This document shows positions 9,951 through 18,324 of a stretch of DNA of 48,303 nucleotides, piece by piece. Under the pieces are notes generated by a model. It made no database searches. It was not told the origin of the DNA and saw nothing but the letters and a program-made list of their open reading frames with translations. The DNA is from Paracoccaceae bacterium. Lineage in GTDB: Bacteria; Pseudomonadota; Alphaproteobacteria; Rhodobacterales; Rhodobacteraceae. The position numbers and the translations under genes were made by a program. The stretch covers positions 1 through 48,303 of the forward strand of contig CACPBQ010000012.1 in assembly GCA_902632125.1 (NCBI GenBank). Reading direction: 5' to 3'. Every line of letters begins with the position of its first letter. Within the stretch, counting starts at the first letter, position 1.

Positions 9951-9997
9951 TTTCTAGATGCCGGAGTTGAACCCTTTGGCGTCAATTACCCAACGAG

Positions 9998-10441
9998 TTA
10001 AGTGTAAAGGTCTGCGGCCCTTCGCTCAAACGCCCTAACTATTCGCTGCATTGCATCGTTAAAAACTAATCCTATAATACTTTGCAACATTGCGTTTTTA
10101 AATTCAAAATCAACATTAAAATTTACCTCGCAGCCTTGTTCAGAGTTATTAAAACTCCAAACTGAATGCATATGACGAAACGGGCCATCTAAATACTCGG
10201 TTTCGATTGTAAATTTCGACGCGTCAAGTAATACACGGCTCCCAAATTTTTCTCTAAATACTTTAAAACTTATAACTAAATCAGCCTCAATTTGTTTTAT
10301 TACTCCTTTTTGAATTTCTTTTCTGACACGCGCCGCAGCGCACCATGGCAAAAATTCAGGATATGAAGAAATATCAGCAACTAGATCAAACATCTCTTTA
10401 GCCGTGTAGGGTAAATATTTTGATTCTGCGTGAGATGTCAT
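9998..10441 (-). CDS. RatA/COQ10-family START-like ubiquinone-binding protein
   Basis: Small START-fold protein (SRPBCC superfamily) of 147 residues, related to mitochondrial COQ10 and bacterial RatA. The signature KYLPYTAKEMFDLVADISSY, then PEFLPWCAA, is near the N-terminus. The C-terminus has FNDAMQRIVRAFERRA. In the family, COQ10 binds ubiquinone and supports respiration; the RatA toxin label from E. coli is not established for alphaproteobacterial members. ATG 10441 has AAAGG six bases upstream; the open frame starts at a TTG five codons earlier. It ends 47 bases from amtB, convergently. Confidence 0.9.
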   Translation of the reverse strand: MTSHAESKYLPYTAKEMFDLVADISSYPEFLPWCAAARVRKEIQKGVIKQIEADLVISFKVFREKFGSRVLLDASKFTIETEYLDGPFRHMHSVWSFNNSEQGCEVNFNVDFEFKNAMLQSIIGLVFNDAMQRIVRAFERRAADLYT

Positions 10442-10508
10442 TTCAAGCCTTTGCAATTAGTCTTATTTCTAACTACAAACAAATGTGAAATGAATTCAAG
10501 AGGAACAA

Positions 10509-11045
10509 ATGTCTCAATCAAATTACGTCGTTGATACTCTTATTTCTGCAAAATCTATAGCTGCTCGAATAGAACATTTGGCGAAAGAGATCGAATTAGA
10601 GTTTAAGAAAACAGACAAACTTATTGTTGTCGGATTGTTGAGGGGATCGTTTGTTTTCATAGCCGATTTAGTACGTGAGCTTAATCTACCTGTCGAAGTA
10701 GACTTTCTCGAGGCCTCGTCCTATGGAGATGAAATGGTATCGTCCAAAGAGGTTCGAATTCTCAAGGACTTAAGAGGAGCTATTGAAGGCAAAGATGTCC
10801 TTCTCGTCGAGGATATTGTAGATACAGGTTTTACGCTGCATCATGTAACGAACCTACTTTTATCAAGAAGTCCCACTAAATTAAAAACTATTGCTTTACT
10901 GGATAAACCAAGCCGACGTGAGACAAAAATAAAAGCCGATTGGACTGGTTTTGAAATACCAGATGAATTCGTGGTTGGGTATGGAATTGATTACGCTCAA
11001 AGAAATAGGAACCTATCTTTTATTGGGAAAGTTAGGTTCGTCTAA
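10509..11045 (+). CDS. hpt: Hypoxanthine phosphoribosyltransferase
   Basis: Purine salvage: hypoxanthine (and possibly guanine) plus PRPP gives IMP or GMP. 178 residues, normal length. The PRPP-binding loop reads [13 protein letters not shown] (Glu101, Asp102, Asp105). Upstream are [19 protein letters not shown] and the flexible-loop region EASSYG; the base-contact end is [19 protein letters not shown]. The ATG at 10509 has AAGAGGA about five bases upstream. Single-gene unit; the next gene converges on it. The sequence fits Hpt rather than Gpt. Confidence 0.94.
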   Translation: MSQSNYVVDTLISAKSIAARIEHLAKEIELEFKKTDKLIVVGLLRGSFVFIADLVRELNLPVEVDFLEASSYGDEMVSSKEVRILKDLRGAIEGKDVLLVEDIVDTGFTLHHVTNLLLSRSPTKLKTIALLDKPSRRETKIKADWTGFEIPDEFVVGYGIDYAQRNRNLSFIGKVRFV

Positions 11046-11073
11046 CTCTACAAAAAATAATCATAACCCTTTA

Positions 11074-11092
11074 GTTAGCTAGACTAGCTAAC
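11074..11092. terminator. Inverted repeat between convergent hpt and caiD-like genes
   Basis: Perfect eight-base inverted repeat GTTAGCTA-GAC-TAGCTAAC. It lies 29 bases after the hpt stop and covers the stop codon of the converging CaiD-like gene. On the minus strand a run of Ts follows about 15 bases beyond it. The placement between two converging ends suggests a bidirectional terminator, but the stem is AT-rich and the T-run is offset. Confidence 0.4.
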
Positions 11093-11876
11093 AGCCTTTC
11101 CACTTAGGCTCACGTTTCTCAGCAAATGCGCGCGCACCTTCGATTTGATCTTCAGACCTATAAAGTTTTTCAACACTCTCAAATTGGCTTTTTGTAATTT
11201 TATTCAAAGCCTCTTGAAACTTCATATTTTCAGCTTCACGGACAACTTCCTTTATTGCAGCATAAACCAAAGGGGGGCCAGAAGCCAAAAGTTCCCCTAA
11301 TTTATAAGCCTCATCCATTAAATTTTGTGCTGGGTGAATATAATTTATCAGACCCCATTTAGCTGCCTCTTCTGCATCCAACCAACGGCCAGTTAGCAAC
11401 ATATCCATTGCAATATGATATGGTATTCGCTTTGGTAGTTTAATTGATGCTGCATCTGCGACAGTACCAGATCGAATTTCAGGTAGAGCAAAGGTGGCAT
11501 GTTCAGCCGCTAAAATAATATCAGCGCTCAAAGCCCATTCCAGACCTCCGCCACAGCAAATACCATTAACTGCAGCAATAACCGGTTTATTTAGGCCCCT
11601 TAGCTCTTGAAGGCCTCCAAAACCACCAACTCCATAGTCTCCATCCACCGCATCACCGTCTGCTGCGGCTTTCAGGTCCCAGCCTGGACAAAAAAACTTC
11701 TCACCCTCACCTGTTATAATTGCTACACGCAAATTTGTATCATCCCTAAAGTTTGTGAAGATTTCTCCCAAAAATCGGCTTGTTTTTAAATCGATAGCAT
11801 TAGCTTTAGGCCGATCCAATTTAACCTCTAAAATATGATTTGTTGTATTAGTTTTAACTGGGCCATCAGAACTCAT
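11088..11876 (-). CDS. caiD: CaiD-like crotonobetainyl-CoA hydratase (carnitinyl-CoA dehydratase)
   Basis: Crotonase-fold enzyme, 262 residues, closely resembling CaiD by recalled alignment: LDRPKANAIDLKTS, FRDDTNLRVAIITGEGEKFF, GWDLKAAA, NKPVIAAVNG and the ending FAEKREPKWKG. CaiD adds water to crotonobetainyl-CoA to give L-carnitinyl-CoA. Glu113 and Glu133 correspond to the E. coli CaiD residues Glu111 and Glu131. One difference is that the usual GIVPDSGG loop reads GTVADAAS. It is the last gene of a five-gene operon; its ATG shares one base with the stop of the upstream ligase (TAATG). The context of carnitine dehydrogenase and a BKACE enzyme supports the carnitine assignment. A general enoyl-CoA hydratase is the alternative. 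Confidence 0.86.
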   Translation of the reverse strand: MSSDGPVKTNTTNHILEVKLDRPKANAIDLKTSRFLGEIFTNFRDDTNLRVAIITGEGEKFFCPGWDLKAAADGDAVDGDYGVGGFGGLQELRGLNKPVIAAVNGICCGGGLEWALSADIILAAEHATFALPEIRSGTVADAASIKLPKRIPYHIAMDMLLTGRWLDAEEAAKWGLINYIHPAQNLMDEAYKLGELLASGPPLVYAAIKEVVREAENMKFQEALNKITKSQFESVEKLYRSEDQIEGARAFAEKREPKWKGC

Positions 11877-13912
11877 TACCTTACCTCTCTTATCAAAGCA
11901 TCGGCTACTATTGCTTCCGAATTTGTCACAATAAGCGGATTAATTTCTATTTCAAAAACTTTATCTCTATTATCTAAAACAAATTCTTGGATCTTCATGA
12001 TTGCATCAACTATTTGGTTTACATCAACTTTCGATAATCCTCTGTAACCTTTAGCGATCTTAGATACCCTCAGTTGGTAAAAACATTCGAGCACCTCATC
12101 CTCGCTACTAGGAAGTAAAAGAGATGAAGTATCAGAAAGGATCTCAGTCAAAACTCCTCCAGCAGCAAGTGTCAAAAGCATCCCATGTGCAGGGTCATGC
12201 ACAACTCCAACGAGCAATTCCAAAACGATATCACTCACCATTTTTTCAACAATTACATGCTCTTGCAATATTCTATTTGCAGCATTCTCAACTGCTTTTT
12301 GAGTTCTTAAATTTAAAAAAACTTCTCCTAGTTCACTTTTGTGTGACGAGCCAAGTGCCTTTAAAACTACCGGATAACCAATCTGGTTTGAAACAAAACG
12401 AGCATCACTCGACAAACATTTTTCTGTTTTTGGGATCTTCAAGCCATACTTTTCCAAACTTTTTTTTGCAACATACTCATCGACTAGATAACTTTCCCCG
12501 TTTGGATTAGATAAAAATATCGGCTTTGGAGCCACCAAAGTTTGATTGGATGATGATGCATAAATAGCAGCTAAAGCTGTATCTAGCCCGTGTAAAGTGA
12601 TGATATTGCTCTCCAAAAGCTCGAAAGATACCTGCTCTGGAATATTTTCAGACAAAGTTGAGACTATAGCCAAAGGTTTATCTTCAACGTTTTTTGCTTT
12701 CTTTGCAGCTGTAATGACACAATTCCAAGCCGAAGGATCGCAAGTATCACTTCTAGGAAAATCTACGATAATTGTGGTTATACTTTCATGCCCGCGCATC
12801 ATCGCGATGAAAGTCGATGCCATGGCCTCAACATCACCCCAAATGTAGGTGTGATAATCAAGGGGATTGGATAAAGCAACCATTTCACCCAAAACTGAAC
12901 GCAGCTCAGATATATTTTCTTTTCCAAGCGGCGGGAATTGGACACCATACTCTTCAGCCAAATCAGCAATAAGTGATGCCTCTCCTCCGGAACAGGACAA
13001 AGATCTAATATTTTTTGACGGTAGCGGGCCGTATACGTGAAAAATTTTAAGTGTATCAATTAAAACATCTAACCTATCAACTTCAGAAATGCCCAAGCGT
13101 TTAAATAGACTTTTGGCACCCTCTGCATCACCAGCTAGTGATGCCGTATGAGACTGTGCGGCTTTGCGCGCTTGCACACTTTTCCCAACCTTAAGCACAA
13201 CGATAGACTTTGCCAATTTTCGAGCCTCATTTGCCAGATCTTCAAAGGCTCTTAAATCTCCTATACCTTCCACATGAAGACCGAGAGCTGTCACACGGGG
13301 ATCAGAAAGAAGATATTTTCCAATCTCTGCAAATCCAAGACAAGCTTGATTTCCGACACTCATTATATAGGAAATTGGTAATCCACGGGTCTGCATCGTG
13401 AGATTAATTGCTAAATTTGAACTCTGCGTTAATATCGCAACGCCGCGTTCTACTGCCTTTCCACCATGCTGGTCCGGCCAAAGTGCCGAACGATCTAGGT
13501 AATTTATAAACCCATAACAATTCGGGCCCAATATTGGCATGTCGGCGGCGGCATCAATGAGAGATTTTTGCAATTCTCCAGAACCTTTTTTGTCATTTTC
13601 CGCCTCTAAAAACCCCGACGCAAAGCAGACAGCACCACCGGCATTAATGCTGTTCAGCTTTCCAACAATCTCAATTGTCAAAGTACGATTTACCCCAACA
13701 AAAGTAGCGTCAATTCTGTGAGGAATATCGTCTAACTCCTTGAAGGATTTTAGGCCTAATATTTCTTTTTTTGTAGGATGAACTGGAAAAATTTCTCCTT
13801 TATAACCAATTTTGAAAAGCTGTTCTATAACTGAACGGCACCATACACCACCACCAACTACAGCTATGTTTTTTGGTGAAAACAAACGTTTTAATCGGGT
13901 TTGAGAGCTCAT
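11876..13912 (-). CDS. Acyl-CoA ligase, ADP-forming (NDP-forming acetyl-CoA synthetase family)
   Basis: About 678 residues with the ACD domain order. The CoA-binding domain comes first (LFSPKNIAVVGGG; ILGPNCYGF at about 127-135). Succinyl-CoA-ligase-like domains follow, with the likely phospho-histidine His255 in QSHTASLAGDAEG. An ATP-grasp domain is C-terminal from about 465 (IGYPVVLKALG, LAAGGVLTEIL, EIEINPLIV). It should activate a carboxylate to its CoA thioester with ATP. In this operon the substrate is plausibly gamma-butyrobetaine, crotonobetaine or carnitine, the job done by AMP-forming CaiC in enterobacteria. ATG 13912 (MSSQTRLKRLF) is preferred; the open frame runs to 14005 but the extra residues are unrelated and overlap the preceding gene. 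The spacing of 23 bases from the acyl-CoA dehydrogenase indicates an operon. Confidence 0.86.
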   Translation of the reverse strand: MSSQTRLKRLFSPKNIAVVGGGVWCRSVIEQLFKIGYKGEIFPVHPTKKEILGLKSFKELDDIPHRIDATFVGVNRTLTIEIVGKLNSINAGGAVCFASGFLEAENDKKGSGELQKSLIDAAADMPILGPNCYGFINYLDRSALWPDQHGGKAVERGVAILTQSSNLAINLTMQTRGLPISYIMSVGNQACLGFAEIGKYLLSDPRVTALGLHVEGIGDLRAFEDLANEARKLAKSIVVLKVGKSVQARKAAQSHTASLAGDAEGAKSLFKRLGISEVDRLDVLIDTLKIFHVYGPLPSKNIRSLSCSGGEASLIADLAEEYGVQFPPLGKENISELRSVLGEMVALSNPLDYHTYIWGDVEAMASTFIAMMRGHESITTIIVDFPRSDTCDPSAWNCVITAAKKAKNVEDKPLAIVSTLSENIPEQVSFELLESNIITLHGLDTALAAIYASSSNQTLVAPKPIFLSNPNGESYLVDEYVAKKSLEKYGLKIPKTEKCLSSDARFVSNQIGYPVVLKALGSSHKSELGEVFLNLRTQKAVENAANRILQEHVIVEKMVSDIVLELLVGVVHDPAHGMLLTLAAGGVLTEILSDTSSLLLPSSEDEVLECFYQLRVSKIAKGYRGLSKVDVNQIVDAIMKIQEFVLDNRDKVFEIEINPLIVTNSEAIVADALIREVR

Positions 13913-13935
13913 TCTTACTACTTTCAAAAGGAAAA

Positions 13936-15096
13936 TTAAGAACCTAAAGGACGAAGCAGATCTCTGCTGATAATATGCCGCTGAATTTCTGAGGTTCCAT
14001 CCCAAATACGTTCGACACGCGCATCACGCCAAAATCGTTCGATAGGATAATCATCCATCAAACCCATTCCCCCATGAATTTGTAAAGTTTTGTCTGTAAC
14101 GCGCGCTAACATTTCAGTTGCATACAATTTTGCGCTCGCAATCTCTCTATTGGAGGATAAATCTTGATCCAAACGCCAAGCTCCATTGAGCGTCAAAAAA
14201 TCTGCTGCATCAATTTCAGTGATCATATCTGCTAGTTGAAAACTAACGCCTTGAAATTTTCCAATTTGTTGGCCAAATTGTTTTCTTTCAGCACTATAAG
14301 TAAGAGCATAATCAAAACAACGTCTTGCCCGGCCCACTGACATGGCTGCTACCGTCAGCCGAGTAGCATACAACCACGTATTCATCACCTCAAAGCCACC
14401 GTTAACATCACCAAGCACTTGTTCTTTAGGCAACCGACAGTCATCAAATTCTAAAATCATATTTTTATATCCCTTGTGACTGACCGAATTATATCCATCT
14501 CTGATTACAAACCCGGACATTCCCCTGTCGACAAGAAAGGCCGTAATCTTCTTTTTAGGTCCCTTTGGGGTTTTTTCCTCACCCGTTGCAATAAAAACTA
14601 TAACGAAATCAGCGTGTTCTGCCCCTGAAATAAAGTGTTTAGTACCATTTACAATCCAGTCTGTACCCTCACTTTTAGCAAAACATTTCATACCTCTGAC
14701 GTCGGAACCTGCATCTGGTTCTGTCATGGCAAGAGCGTCCATCAAGTCTCCACGAACAGCGGGTAGTAAATACTTCTCAATCTGTTCATCCTTACAAGCC
14801 ATCAAAATATTTTGAGGCCGGCCGAAAAAATGCGTTAAGGCCATTGATCCACGACCGAGTTCGCGCTCCACTAGAGCAAAATCAAGATGGTTTAAACCGG
14901 CACCACCTATATTTTCAGGGAAATTACACGCGTAAAAACCTAAATTTATGCATTTTTGTTTAATGTCTTGTGCGATTTCTGTTGGCACGAAACCTTTGCT
15001 TTCAACTAAATTTTCATGGGGATAGATTTCTTTTTCAACAAAACTTCTAACCGTTTCTACGATCATTTCTTGTTCTTCTGTTAATCCAAAAAACAT
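13936..15096 (-). CDS. Acyl-CoA dehydrogenase (possible gamma-butyrobetainyl-CoA dehydrogenase)
   Basis: FAD-dependent acyl-CoA dehydrogenase, 386 residues. The middle-domain motif is AMTEPDAGSDVRG, and the FAD-contact region includes RKQFGQQIGKFQ and QIHGGMGLMDDYPIERFWRD. The C-terminus RIWDGTSEIQRHIISR carries Asp (about residue 366) where medium-chain enzymes have the catalytic Glu of YEGT. In this operon it would oxidise gamma-butyrobetainyl-CoA to crotonobetainyl-CoA, the substrate of the adjacent CaiD-like hydratase; this is inference. ATG 15096 is chosen because GGA lies six bases upstream; a TTG two codons earlier is in frame. It starts 13 bases after the carnitine dehydrogenase gene. 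Confidence 0.88.
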   Translation of the reverse strand: MFFGLTEEQEMIVETVRSFVEKEIYPHENLVESKGFVPTEIAQDIKQKCINLGFYACNFPENIGGAGLNHLDFALVERELGRGSMALTHFFGRPQNILMACKDEQIEKYLLPAVRGDLMDALAMTEPDAGSDVRGMKCFAKSEGTDWIVNGTKHFISGAEHADFVIVFIATGEEKTPKGPKKKITAFLVDRGMSGFVIRDGYNSVSHKGYKNMILEFDDCRLPKEQVLGDVNGGFEVMNTWLYATRLTVAAMSVGRARRCFDYALTYSAERKQFGQQIGKFQGVSFQLADMITEIDAADFLTLNGAWRLDQDLSSNREIASAKLYATEMLARVTDKTLQIHGGMGLMDDYPIERFWRDARVERIWDGTSEIQRHIISRDLLRPLGS

Positions 15097-15109
15097 ATTC
15101 AATCCAATC

Positions 15110-16510
15110 CTAAATTTTATTAACTAAGTTTTGCAAATTCTCAGCGACAGGAGAAATTGGTAAAGATGATTTTCTTTTTTCCATATCAATATGCAGTAGA
15201 AATTGTTCACAAGTAGACAGTAAGCAACCGTCTTCAGCACGCTGCATGGAGTGAAATAGTTTAAGCTTCTTCCCATCAATAAGTTTTACTGTCGTGTCTA
15301 CTATTATGTCCTCTCCCGCATGCGTTTCGGTTAGAAACTTAACCGATGTTTCAACGGTAAAATAGCTATATCCGGATGCCACATAATTCTTATCAGCTCC
15401 TATCGCCCAAAGAAAACCGTCAGCAGCATCACTATATACCTGCCCGTAACGACCTTCATTCATATGCCCATTATAATCAGTCCAATCCACTGGAACTTTA
15501 CGAGAAACTGTCCTCATTTTGGGAGCAATTTCTGCCAAATTAATTAATTTTTCTTCGTGACTATTTACAATTTTGCCAGCGGCTTGATTTTGTTGTTTCA
15601 ATGCACGCAGTATGACGATTAAATTATTATCGCGAATTCTCTCAAGTTCCCTTATTGAATATTTCCCTGATTGGCTATCAGACTGGGCTGCAATACTATG
15701 TATAAGTTCTTTTGTAAGCTCAGGAACATCCATAAGTTTTGTCCAAGGCCATTTTAAACATGGACCAAACTGCTCTATAAAGTGGGCCATACCCCCCTCT
15801 CCACCAGCAACTCGATAAGTTTCAAAGAGCCCCATTTGAGCCCATCTAAGGCCAAATCCATACCTAATCGCATTATCGATTTCTTCCGTTGTAGCAATTC
15901 CATCCTTTATTAACCAAAGAGCCTCCCTCCAAACCGCCTCAAGAAAACGGTCAGCAACATGAGCATCTATTTCTTTACGAATATGCAAAGGGAAAAAACC
16001 TATCTCTTGAAGCAGAATTTTTGCCGAGTCAAAATGCTCATCACTTGTTTGATTTCCAGAAACAACTTCAACCAAGGGTAACAAATAGACAGGGTTAAAT
16101 GGATGACACACCATTATTTGGTCTGGAAATGATGAGTTTTCTTGCAATTGAGAAGGCATAAATCCTGAAGTTGAGGAGCCAATAACTGCTGTCTTTTTAC
16201 AATAAATTTGTATTTCTGATAAGGTAGTTTGCTTTAAATCTAATCGCTCTGGCACACTTTCCTGTACCCATAATGCGTCTTCAACTGTTTCTTTGATCGT
16301 AGAACAAAAATATAAATTTCCTTCTTTGGGAAGTGCAAAATCATACAACATTGGCAATGCCCTTTTTGCATTCAAAAGCACTTCGTCAACTTTTCGCTCT
16401 GCTTCTGGATCGGGATCAAATACTTTTACATCCCATCCATTTAACAAAAATCGAGCAAGCCAACCTGCTCCTATGACACCGCCACCAATAATTGCAGCTA
16501 CTTTTTTCAT
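15110..16510 (-). CDS. Carnitine 3-dehydrogenase fused to a hotdog (betainyl-CoA type) thioesterase
   Basis: Two-domain protein of 466 residues. Residues 1 to about 320 are a 3-hydroxyacyl-CoA-dehydrogenase-type L-carnitine dehydrogenase: Rossmann motif IIGGGVIGAGW, catalytic His136 in CHPFNPVYLLPLVEVV with Glu148, and the helical domain with VADRFLEAVWREALWL and NAIRYGFGLRWAQMG. It oxidises L-carnitine to 3-dehydrocarnitine with NAD. Residues about 335-450 are a 4HBT hotdog domain (VDWTDYNGHMNEGRYG at 341-356), matching the thioesterase that releases glycine betaine from betainyl-CoA. The fusion joins the steps flanking the BKACE reaction encoded just upstream. ATG 16510 has AAGG upstream. 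The next operon gene begins 13 bases later. Confidence 0.9.
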   Translation of the reverse strand: MKKVAAIIGGGVIGAGWLARFLLNGWDVKVFDPDPEAERKVDEVLLNAKRALPMLYDFALPKEGNLYFCSTIKETVEDALWVQESVPERLDLKQTTLSEIQIYCKKTAVIGSSTSGFMPSQLQENSSFPDQIMVCHPFNPVYLLPLVEVVSGNQTSDEHFDSAKILLQEIGFFPLHIRKEIDAHVADRFLEAVWREALWLIKDGIATTEEIDNAIRYGFGLRWAQMGLFETYRVAGGEGGMAHFIEQFGPCLKWPWTKLMDVPELTKELIHSIAAQSDSQSGKYSIRELERIRDNNLIVILRALKQQNQAAGKIVNSHEEKLINLAEIAPKMRTVSRKVPVDWTDYNGHMNEGRYGQVYSDAADGFLWAIGADKNYVASGYSYFTVETSVKFLTETHAGEDIIVDTTVKLIDGKKLKLFHSMQRAEDGCLLSTCEQFLLHIDMEKRKSSLPISPVAENLQNLVNKI

Positions 16511-16557
16511 AAATTGCCCTTTACATCAGATAGAATATTACAAATTGATGCTGAGAG

Positions 16558-17469
16558 TTAGTTAATTGGATTTCTTTTATCCAAGTCTAACTTGTCCCGC
16601 ACCTCTTCGGGCCCAATTACCCTAGCCCCCATGGCTTCAATAATTTCTTTTGCGCGCAATACTAAATCTTCATTCTTGGCCAAAACTCCCTTTTTTAGCC
16701 AAAGATTATCTTCCAACCCAACTCTTACATTGCCTCCAGCCAAAATTGCTGCTGCAACATAAGGCATCTGATTTCTACCAAGAGAAAATGCACTAAAAGT
16801 CCAGTTTTCAGGGACATTATTGACCATTGCCATGAAAGTATTTAAATCATCGGGCGCGCCCCATGGCACGCCCATACATAATTGAACTAAAACATCTTCT
16901 CCGATGATTCCATCTTTTACTAATTGTTTTGCATACCATAGATGCCCAGTATCAAAAGCCTCTATTTCAGGCTTAACGCCCGCCTTTGTCATTATCGAAC
17001 CCATTTCCTGCAACATTCCAGGAGTATTGGTCATTACATAATCTGCTTCGGCAAAATTCATAGTTCCACAATCTAATGTGCATATTTCCGGGAGACACTC
17101 AATAATATGCGCTACCCTCTCCTCAGCGCCAATCATATCCGTTCCTGCAGCAACTGGTAACGGTTTTTTAGTCCCACCAAACACTATATCACCTCCCATA
17201 CCAGCAGTAAGATTAAGAACGACATCAACATCCGCACCTCTAATGCGGTCTGTAACTTCACGGTAATAGGCTAAATTTCTGCTAGGCTTTCCAGTTTCAG
17301 GGTCACGAACATGGCAATGAACGATAGCGGCGCCTGCTCTCGCGGCATTAATCGCACTATCTGCAATATCTTTTGGGCTTCGAGGAACAAACTGGCTGCG
17401 ATCCTGCGTGCTACCTGATCCTGTCACTGCGCAGGTTATAAAAACTTCACGATTTAGGTTTAGTGGCAT
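16558..17469 (-). CDS. BKACE-family 3-dehydrocarnitine cleavage enzyme
   Basis: Beta-keto acid cleavage enzyme (formerly DUF849), 303 residues. The Zn site is visible as His51 and His53 in IVHCHVRDPETGKPSRN, with Glu253 in VGLEDNLWLKKG. Other family blocks are FITCAVTGSGST at the N-terminus and FGGTKKPLPVAAGTDMIGAEER. The family condenses a beta-keto acid with acetyl-CoA and cleaves it. With 3-dehydrocarnitine, the products are acetoacetate and betainyl-CoA. Adjacency to the carnitine dehydrogenase/thioesterase strongly supports that substrate; other BKACE substrates cannot be excluded from sequence alone. ATG 17469 follows GGAG by six bases; the open frame begins at a TTG four codons upstream. 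It is the first gene of the operon. Confidence 0.88.
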   Translation of the reverse strand: MPLNLNREVFITCAVTGSGSTQDRSQFVPRSPKDIADSAINAARAGAAIVHCHVRDPETGKPSRNLAYYREVTDRIRGADVDVVLNLTAGMGGDIVFGGTKKPLPVAAGTDMIGAEERVAHIIECLPEICTLDCGTMNFAEADYVMTNTPGMLQEMGSIMTKAGVKPEIEAFDTGHLWYAKQLVKDGIIGEDVLVQLCMGVPWGAPDDLNTFMAMVNNVPENWTFSAFSLGRNQMPYVAAAILAGGNVRVGLEDNLWLKKGVLAKNEDLVLRAKEIIEAMGARVIGPEEVRDKLDLDKRNPIN

Positions 17470-17568
17470 CTCTTTCTCCAAAATAACTATTTATAGAATG
17501 TAAGATATACGAAATAAAAACTTTGCTATATTTACCAATTTTAAACAAAACCGCGACAATAACAAAAA
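17470..17568 (-). promoter_or_regulatory. Upstream region of the carnitine operon
   Basis: AT-rich stretch of about 99 bases between the rlmE stop and the first carnitine gene. It holds the Shine-Dalgarno GGAG of that gene at 17476-17479. No clear regulator-binding palindrome beyond the short CTATAAATAG was recognised. No regulator gene is adjacent, so how the operon responds to substrate is not apparent. A promoter here is inferred from the operon start. Confidence 0.3.
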
Positions 17569-18285
17569 TTAGCCTCTAAAACCTAGCGCAACCACAAATT
17601 TTTCCGAACTATCTGATCGGCTGCTAGCAGGCTTAACGTTGTATACTTTTGTAAATTTTTGTTTCAATAAAGTTTGCAAATCGCTTTCCGCTCCACCTGC
17701 CAGAACTTTAGCAACAAAAGTTCCACCCTCTTCCAAAACATCAAAGGCAAAGTACGCTGCAGTCTCACAAAGTGCGATTATTCTGAGGTGATCAGTCTTT
17801 TTATGACCCGAAGAAGATGCGGCCATATCGGACATGACAACATTCGCTTTTCCTTCAAGAATATTTTTAACCTCAAGATCTGCATAGTTCGCCATAAAAT
17901 CAAGTTGATAAAATTTGGCACCGGGCAAAACTTCCGTTTCTTGTAAATCTATTCCAATAACTGAACCAATTTTGACGTTTTTCTTGACACCGAGTGCATT
18001 CACTAAATCGACTGCAACTTGGCTCCAGCCTCCTGGAGCGCAACCCAAATCAACAACCTTCGATCCTGGTATCAAAAAATTATATTTTTCATTTAACTCT
18101 AAAATTTTAAATGCAGCCCGCCCTCGAAAACCTTCGAGTTGGGCCCGCTTTACATAAGGATCATTTAATTGGCGCTGTAGCCACTTGACCTGACTGACTG
18201 TTTTTCCTCGAGCCGATTTAACCTTTACCTTAAGATCACGCTGCCCACGTCCAGATGTATTTTTAGCTTTTGTTGTTTTTTTCAT
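17569..18285 (-). CDS. rlmE: 23S rRNA (uridine-2552 2'-O)-methyltransferase RlmE (FtsJ/RrmJ)
   Basis: SAM-dependent 2'-O-methyltransferase that modifies U2552 of 23S rRNA late in large-subunit assembly. 238 residues with a basic N-terminal extension. The catalytic tetrad is complete: Lys60 ([11 protein letters not shown]), Asp153 (VMSDMAA), Lys193 (FVAKVL) and Glu228 (SSEKFVV). The SAM site is [16 protein letters not shown]. It follows ppx/gppA by 39 bases on the same strand, a pairing common in alphaproteobacteria. Confidence 0.95.
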   Translation of the reverse strand: MKKTTKAKNTSGRGQRDLKVKVKSARGKTVSQVKWLQRQLNDPYVKRAQLEGFRGRAAFKILELNEKYNFLIPGSKVVDLGCAPGGWSQVAVDLVNALGVKKNVKIGSVIGIDLQETEVLPGAKFYQLDFMANYADLEVKNILEGKANVVMSDMAASSSGHKKTDHLRIIALCETAAYFAFDVLEEGGTFVAKVLAGGAESDLQTLLKQKFTKVYNVKPASSRSDSSEKFVVALGFRG

Positions 18286-18324
18286 AAATTGATCACTTCG
18301 AAAAAAATTAATTATTTCTTTTCT

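Noticed and set aside
9955-9985. T-arm-like segment on the minus strand (GGGTTCAACTCC) suggesting a tRNA remnant or attachment site
   Set aside because: The flanking bases do not form a T-stem, acceptor or anticodon arm, and the adjoining sequence is the coding 3' end of the COQ10-like gene.
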